Shown here: positions 58,022 to 64,000 of the stretch, piece by piece
Layout of the letters: the number at the start of each line of letters is the position of its first letter
Numbering within the stretch: the first letter of the stretch is position 1
DNA from: Cenococcum geophilum 1.58
Lineage: Eukaryota; Ascomycota; Dothideomycetes; Gloniales; Gloniaceae
DNA: 64,000 bases
Assembly: GCA_001692895.1 (NCBI GenBank)
Contig: KV748224.1
Location: 1,116,001-1,180,000 of the forward strand
Direction: 5' to 3'
Translations under genes and position numbers: made by a program
Notes under the pieces: generated by a model
The model's database searches: none
The model's input: only the letters and a program-made list of their open reading frames with translations
What the model was told of the DNA's origin: nothing

Positions 58022-61000
58022 AACGGAGGGAGATAGTAGAGAATTATTAGTTATTTAAGGGTAGGCGCTAAAGACTAGCAATATAGGTATAAGTCCATTT
58101 AGGCTAGTAGAATTATTAATAGCTTTAATAGCCATTTATAAGGTAAGTTCTTTACTAGCGTCCTTTAATTTTAAAAAGATAATCTTATATATGCGGCGTA
58201 ATAGCGCGTAATATTATTCCACTTTTCTAATACTATTATATACCTTAATAGGGACTTCCTTAACTTTAATTACTATTACCTTTATCTATTATCGGAACTC
58301 TATAGATAAAAGGTTCTTTTCTATATTATAAATAATTTAATTAGGGGGTCCTAAATAGATATTAATCTAGTATAACTAAAGGGTATCCTATATATTTCTA
58401 GCTAATATATCTTTTAAGAAACGCGCGGCTTAAAAGGAGGTTAAGAAGTTAATAACTTAGAGCATTAGCTTGCCGCTAAGATATATAACGTTAATAATAA
58501 TATAAAAGTTAAAGTTGTAGTTATCCTTAAGGGTAAACTTAAATCAGCTAGGGGACTTCTAGTTTATTTAGTAGTAATAGTAGTACTTTATAAGATGCTT
58601 AATTGCCTTAACCTTAACTTTATAGCCTACTTGCTAAAGAACCCTAAGTAATTAATAAATGGATAGGTAGCTAAAATAATAGTATAGTTAGCGTAATTCT
58701 AACTTAGTTAAGTAGCTTTAAGCAACACTCTTTTTTAGTTAATAGAGGAGTAACTATAGGTAACCCTACTTGCGTATAACGGGCACCTAATTATCTTTCT
58801 AAATAAGTATATTCTTAAGGTTATTAAGCCTAATACCTAATTTATTTATATCTTTAATGCAAAATAGAAATAGAGTATTTATAAAAATAATATAGAAGGT
58901 AATATACCCTAAGGGGGTTTAAACCCTAATTGTGCTAAAAGAGGTTATAGTACCCTTACTAAAATAAATCGTATATTAGCCTACTATTAAATAGTTAATC
59001 TAAATAGAGTTATTAAGCTATTAAAGGGCTTAAACTTAAGGTTCTCCTACTATAGATACTCCTGTGGCTCTAGTATCTAGTATAATACTATAAAAGATAT
59101 TTACTAAGTATCTGTTATTAAAGGAGAACGCGAAGCTCTCCTTTAGCTTATTAAAGATATTTAACTTTATAATAGAATAGAGCGTAGATTAGTTATTAAG
59201 AATAGTAATAGTTTATATACTATCTACCTTACTATACTTAGTAAAGTATTAGTTAGGAGAGTAGTTCTTAATTTCTATATCTATAAGGAGCTATTTAGTC
59301 TTATTAACCTTACCCTTAAGATCTTTTACGCCTTTATATTAAACTAGGAAGCTTTAAAAGTAGGCCGTAGTAACCTTATAATATTTAATATTTCTTATAC
59401 TCTAACGGAACTTATTATATACCTCCTTTTGCTTATTAAGGGAGTGTCTAGTTAACTAATAATTTAGCTTCTTATAAATATAGCACTTTTTTTAGTAATT
59501 ACTTTAAAATAAACCTCTATAAGGACCTTTATAATTACCTTATAATTAATATTAATTATACCCTCTTCCGTATTCCCTACTACGGCCACTATATATTTAA
59601 TTAGTCTAGTTATAATCGTATTAGTTAAAAATACTTAGTTAGGTAGGGTTTTTGGTATAGAACTATTAAGATTCTTATATTTATATTATAGTACCTATAG
59701 TAGAGCGTAGCTTAGTATATACTCCTTTAAACGTATTTATAGGTTTATATAGCGCCAAATTATACTTAGGAATACTATAGCATACTAAAATAACCTAGTC
59801 CCTTAGGCTGTTCTTATTTTAGTAAATTTTAGTAAGGCTATATTAGATTTTTTTAGAGTTTATTAAAGAATAGTTAAAGGCACTCTAAATAAATCTTTGT
59901 TAAGTTAAAAGCGGTAACTCTTTAAAATATAGTCTTCCGCTATTTAGATATATAAAGTTAGCAATTTTTATTAATTTTAAAGCAGGCTTTAATAAGCTAA
60001 AGTATTATATTAAAGCTATAGTTTTTACCCGTAATATAGTTATAATAAAATATTACCGCCCGTCCCTTTAATATAATAAAGAAAGCGTAATAGTACTAGT
60101 GGCATTAAATTTTAATCTTATTATAACAGTTATAGAAGACCTATAGTTTTACTCTAAGTATATTATATAATTCTCCCCTAAACTTCTTCTCTTTATCTAA
60201 ATATACCTTTATTAGATTCGTAACTTCTTATAATAGAGGCTTACTAGTTAACTAGAGTAGAGGAGCTAAAGGTAATAAAGGTAGAGGAAGAGTACCTTTA
60301 GATAGGAGAGCACCTCTAGGTAAAAGAGTACTTTTAAGTAGAAGGGTAGTGTTTTAGGGGTTTTATTCTAAATTAAAGTTATCTTTTAAAGAATATAGGT
60401 TAGTTTTAGGTTTCTATAGTTAACGTATAATCTTAGCTTTTGTCTATACTAGTTTTTCTATACTAATAATAACGGCCTAAATATTACTAGCAATTAGGTT
60501 ACCGTTTTTAGTAATATATACCCTATTCCTATAAAGGAAGTCTTAAAAATCCTAAATAATATTAACATTACTAAGTACCTAGGTATTAGCGGTCCATCCT
60601 ATAAAATTCTCCTTAAAATATTCCTATAGCTATAAATTAGCGTAGTATCTACTTTAGTATAATATAATATAGTATAGGAGAAAGCTATTAACTTATTTTA
60701 CGGTATAAGTTATTATATTAAAGGTAAATTCGTCCTAATTTTTATTAATAAGTTTTATGTATAAAGCTACCCTTAGTAGTAAGGAGTTTTCCTAGTCGTT
60801 TAAGGTAGGCGTAGCTATATTTTTAGAGAAAGGGAAGTATTATTAGTATAAGGATTGTTATTTAGTACGCGTTTATAACGTATATTTATAATTATAGGGC
60901 TTAAGACTAGTTCTAGCCTTAAATTATAAAGACTTATAAAGCGTATTATTCTATATAATAGACGTAGGAATCTATAATCTTAAAAAGGCTTAGGACTAGT

Positions 61001-61175
61001 TTTGGCCTTTAAATCCCTTAGATTTATAGAAGAGTTTTATTTAAGGTTTAGGACTAGTTTTAACCTTAAAAGATAGCTCCCTTTAGTATAAGTAGCACTA
61101 GTATAGTAGCTTATCTCTTCTTAGTAGAATACCTAGCTGCTCTATAGTATAATAGTAAAGTTAACTACTAATTAG
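58022..61175 (-). pseudogene. Copia gag, protease and integrase (RIP-mutated)
   Basis: Minus-strand reading from the right: gag-like FQDFLYRNRVYITKNGNL and IEKLV-TKAKII near 60490-60340; protease IIQDTRATGVSIVGEP near 59050; integrase HHCC start ELRQLYYYFGHPSINYL near 58620; integrase core VPIKVYNSIRKVE and the NGLIPILLVFSAYP end near 58090. Gln and Trp codons are mostly stops. Confidence 0.82.
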
Positions 61176-61369
61176 TGTTGGTTATATAAGGTAATATTAT
61201 ATAGCTACGGTTTGTAAATAGTATAATAATAATTATTGTCCTTAAATAAGGGAGGGCGAGGAGCTTAAGGCTCCTCGCCACGCTACTGCCGCGGCGATAC
61301 GTGACGGCAACTTGCCATACGTAATGGCAATTTGCCTTATATAGTGACCACTTACCTTTATTCCTAATA
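61176..61369 (-). repeat. Copia 5' LTR
   Basis: 194 bp, TGTTGG to CCTAATA; one GGCAA(N)TTGCC unit fewer than the 3' LTR. Adjacent CTAATTAGTAGTTAA (minus sense) matches the sequence after the 5' LTR at 11081, supporting orientation. Confidence 0.87.
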
Positions 61370-61374
61370 GTTAT

Positions 61375-62532
61375 TAAGTCTTTAGGTTTTATATATTTAG
61401 GTAAACTATATTACCTTCCTTAAAGTCCTATATAGAAGCTTATTCTTTATTTATATACTATTCCTATACTATTTAAGCGTACACTAATTTACTTTATAAT
61501 AGTTCCATTAACTACTTTATTTAATTAGTAAAGTTATACGCGTTAATTAGTTAAATCCTCTTAATTATAGGTTCTATTATATTAATTTTAGGTTATAGTT
61601 TAAATCTAAGTTAAAAGTTTTATCTATAGGTTATAAAGAACAGCGTTACGCCTATTAATTTATTTCTTATATTATGTACAGTAAACCTAGCTAAAGATAG
61701 CTACTTTTCTCAGTTATCTTATAGGTAGGAGTAGTATATTTAAAGATATTATTCTATAATTGCGTTTATAATTTTAGTTTAACTATCTATTTTTAGATAA
61801 AATATAGTTAAGAGTTATATTTATATACTTAATTATTTATATAGGGTTTACTAGAAGTCTAAAACGAACTAACTTCTATAGTTAGATATTATTAAATTAA
61901 GAAGTTTATATAGCTTAAAAACGTACTTAATAAAACATTTAGCTACTAATATTATATTAATTAAGTTTATAGGAATTATATATCGCATTTTTATAAAATA
62001 GTTAATAACTACTATAATATTCGTAAACCTATTACTATTAGGTAGGTTAACTATAAAGTTAATTAAAATATCTCGCTATCTTTATATTAGAATTAGTAAC
62101 AGTTAAAGTACTTCTTATTTCTTTATATAAGAGGTCTTCCTTTATATATATATTCTATATACTTAAACGTATTTTTATATATAGTTATATATTATAGGCT
62201 AGTAATATACTTATTAGATAATCTTATAGGTCTTTATATAGCTTAGATGCCCTACTATAGAGGAATTATATATAAATTTAAGTATTTTAAATTATAAGGG
62301 GTTAGAATTTAGGATTACTATCTTCTATTAATAGTATAACTAATTATTATAGATTTTGCATTTAGCGAGTATAATATCCTTATATTGCCGTTTCCCTATT
62401 TAAATTACTTTTATTATATTTGCTATCTAAAGGTTATTCTTATATTTATATTCTATTAATTTATTAATTTCTATATCCTACTTATTAATTTCCAATTTAT
62501 TCCTATTAAGCTCTATATTTAAAAATATAGGG
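61375..62532 (-). pseudogene. Chromovirus integrase (RIP-mutated)
   Basis: Minus-strand translation shows FNFIVNLPNSNRFTNIIVVINYFIKMRYIIP near 62060-61970, matching the DFIVGLPES...VVVDRLTKM core with Asp to Asn changes. Then come a decayed AEFA-N..S.T stretch and KEGNIVYLNI-NLKT at the left edge. The reading continues in 46021 once the copia element is removed. Confidence 0.82.
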
Positions 62533-62757
62533 TATTACGGCACTGGCAGAAAGCGGCAGCTATGGTAGACGTTATGGTAGACGCAGGGCTCACGTAACTC
62601 TTACGTGACTAGGGATTGTATATAACTCCTCGCGTTACTACTTATCCTTTTCTTTCCTTTTCTCTAGCTTTAGATTCTCGTTTATGGACAATCCAATTAT
62701 ATAGGCTTGCGCGACCCTTTTGCCGTACTTATATCTCAATTAACTGAGTTACTAACA
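62533..62757 (+). repeat. Probable 5' LTR of the rightmost gypsy element
   Basis: 225 bp between the disrupted chromovirus and the gag leader; ends TTACTAACA. Boundaries inferred from TG...CA-type ends only. Confidence 0.55.
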
Positions 62758-62965
62758 TTATCTAAAGCTTACTCTACTCTTTCTTCCTAAGAAGGAACTT
62801 AAATATATCTATAAGAACACAGAACAGGACCCTAAGGACATTAATAGGACCATAAGGACAGGACCTAAAAGAAAAGGATAGAACCCTAAGGAAAGAACTT
62901 ATAAGATACGCACAGACCAAAACCCCTAAAGAAATTACCCGGAATTACCTAACACCCCTACCACT

Positions 62966-64000
62966 ATGCCACGAACTACAGCAGCAGGTAAAGCAGCTGC
63001 AGGACCCTTAAATACTTTAGACGAAGAAATAATTAATGTTTTAACCCCCCAGGCGGAGCTTGCGGCTGCTAATACCAAAATTAAACGACTGCGAGAGCTG
63101 CTTAAAGCTAGAGATACCCCTATATCTAATAATAAGTCATTATTAGATAACCAAAGACTTGCTATAGTCCTTTAGGCCCTATCCTAGCGCCTTAGTAGAC
63201 CTATTGAGGTCTATATAGCACCAAGGCGGTCGGCAAAGGTCGCGGATCCCCTGCTACTTATAAACGGAACCGACCCTATATTTAACAATTAGAAGCTTTA
63301 ATTATAGGATAAGCTTAAAGTTAATGCAGACTACTTCCCTAATGCCCGAGCTAGAATGGCCTACGTTTTCGGCCGTACTAGCGGAGACGCCTAGACGTAT
63401 TTACGCCCGCGATACACTAAAGACTTAGCAGACCCCTTTATCTCTAAAGAAGAAATAATTAAATACTTGTCTTCTATTTATAAAGACCCTTTTAAAGTAT
63501 AGAACGCCTGCCTTGGCTATAAAAGCCTAAATATAAAAACAATAGAGACCTTTTCGGCCTTTTAAACCCGCTTTCTACACCTAGCCGGACAGGCCTAGAT
63601 CCCCTAGGAAGACCTACTGCTAGACCTCTTTAATAAGCTTACCCTAGACCTATAGCGGGCCGTATTGCTAGCTTATACTACAGCATAGACGTTAAAGGAA
63701 CTTACGGACTATTGCCTAGCTATTAACCAAGGCCTTCGTTAAATTAAGGCACGCGCTAACCGGCTAAAAACTAAAAACCTTGCAAACCAGGCCGCAAGTA
63801 CTGCGAGTACGGCCTATAGTGCCCTAGCACGATTGGCAACTCCTATAGTTAACCCGGTAGCTAGCCGCGTAGCTACCCCTGCTATGGGCCTGGTGTACAC
63901 CCGGCCTATATACAGCGACCCCCGTATACAGGCCCTTAGCGATTAAGGAGCTTACTTCTTATGCGGTTAAATAGGCCACCCTATAAGGAACTGCCTAATA
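62966..64000 (+). pseudogene. Gypsy Gag with CCHC zinc knuckle (partial, RIP-mutated)
   Basis: Starts MPRTTAAGKAAAGPL at 62966. A single plus-strand frame continues to the window end, interrupted only by TAG/TAA codons at positions where Gln or Trp fit. Recognisable Gag features: RMAYVFGRTSGDA-TYLRPRY, LGYKSLNIKTIETFSAF, and the retrotransposon knuckle YFLCG-IGHPIRNC at 63952-63993 (C-x2-C-x4-H-x4-C with the first Cys as Tyr-Phe-Leu-Cys context). The first stop is after 69 codons. Structural protein of the virus-like particle in intact relatives; not functional here. Confidence 0.85.

Larger units (their letters stand above)
46027..61369 (-). mobile_element. Full-length Ty1/copia element, minus strand, carrying two LINEs
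   Basis: LTRs 46027-46240 and 61176-61369, both beginning TGTTGGTTA, are flanked by GTTAT at 46022-46026 and 61370-61374. In coding order from the right: gag-like segment (FQDFLYRNRVYI), copia protease (DTRATGVSIVGEPQ, from the DTGA-type site), a zinc-binding integrase start (ELRQLYYYFGHPS), integrase core (VPIKVYNSIRKVE) and reverse transcriptase (APSLIKNKIAVYLRDIT, TFNPYFLI, QTNNIIILGD at the YxDD position). Heavily RIP-mutated. Removing both LINEs gives about 5.9 kb, a normal copia size. Confidence 0.9.
44660..62532 (-). mobile_element. Ty3/gypsy chromovirus, minus strand, carrying a copia element
   Basis: Integrase core, GPY/F tail and chromodomain read on the minus strand from 62400 to 61375 and, after the copia insertion, from 46021 to about 45420. 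A polypurine tract (AAAAGGGGGGG, minus sense, 45263-45253) precedes the 3' LTR, which begins at 45252 and extends leftward, probably to about 44700. The 5' part (gag, protease, RT) is absent: the element is cut at 62533 by the next LTR. The left outer boundary is approximate because no target duplication could be paired. Confidence 0.78.
62533..64000 (+). mobile_element. Ty3/gypsy element, 5' part, runs off the window
   Basis: A probable LTR (62533-62757) is followed by a leader and gag on the plus strand; pol would lie beyond 64000. Left end defined by TATTACGGCAC (expected TGTTACGG), right LTR end by ACTAACA; no second LTR is available to confirm this. Confidence 0.75.

Overview
The window comes from the nuclear genome of a filamentous ascomycete fungus (Pezizomycotina). 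Protein-coding genes are interrupted by 46-108 bp GT-AG introns with CTAAC/CTGAC-like branch sites. The proteins recognised are a HOPS/CORVET subunit, a kinesin-3-like motor, a fungal Trm3-type methyltransferase, mitochondrial EF-Tu and mitochondrial 3-hydroxyisobutyryl-CoA hydrolase. All larger repeats are very AT-rich, and CAA/CAG/TGG codons have become TAA/TAG throughout, which is the signature of repeat-induced point mutation (RIP, CpA to TpA).

Layout: (1) 1-7127 is a sparse gene island with a C2H2 zinc-finger protein gene, an unrecognised two-exon gene and a decayed proline-iminopeptidase-like gene. (2) 7128-27810 is one 20.7-kb nested block. The outermost element is a hAT transposon with 8-bp target duplications, CAGTG termini and a RIP-mutated transposase in three pieces. 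It is split by a solo copia-type LTR and by a full-length chromovirus (Ty3/gypsy, 5-bp duplications). The chromovirus is itself split by a gag-only copia-type element (which carries a LINE), a solo LTR, a 2.2-kb TIR element full of tandem repeats, and a 427-bp near-perfect palindrome. (3) 27811-44650 is a housekeeping island: SDR pseudogene, VPS16, kinesin, TRM3-like, TUF1, HIBCH/EHD3 and a second SDR pseudogene. (4) 44650-64000 is a second nested repeat block: a minus-strand chromovirus holding a full-length Ty1/copia element. The copia element contains two LINEs in opposite orientation, one of which contains a young solo LTR. A plus-strand gypsy element with LTR and gag runs off the right end.

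The intact genes are ordinary cellular functions in head-to-head and tail-to-tail arrangement, with no sign of a shared pathway cluster: vacuolar fusion, microtubule transport, tRNA 2'-O-methylation, mitochondrial translation and mitochondrial valine catabolism. The most informative content is the repeat stratigraphy. Nearly every insertion can be bounded to the base by its target duplication, and for several of them removing the insert restores a continuous retroelement reading frame. Least expected are a 5' module of about 1.75 kb shared by three LINE copies with different reverse transcriptases, an uncharacterised tandem-repeat-bearing TIR element, a long palindrome, and RIP-type stop codons in the two single-copy SDR genes nearest the repeats. 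No convincing new biochemical system was found; coordinates inside decayed elements are exact where a target duplication defines them and approximate elsewhere.
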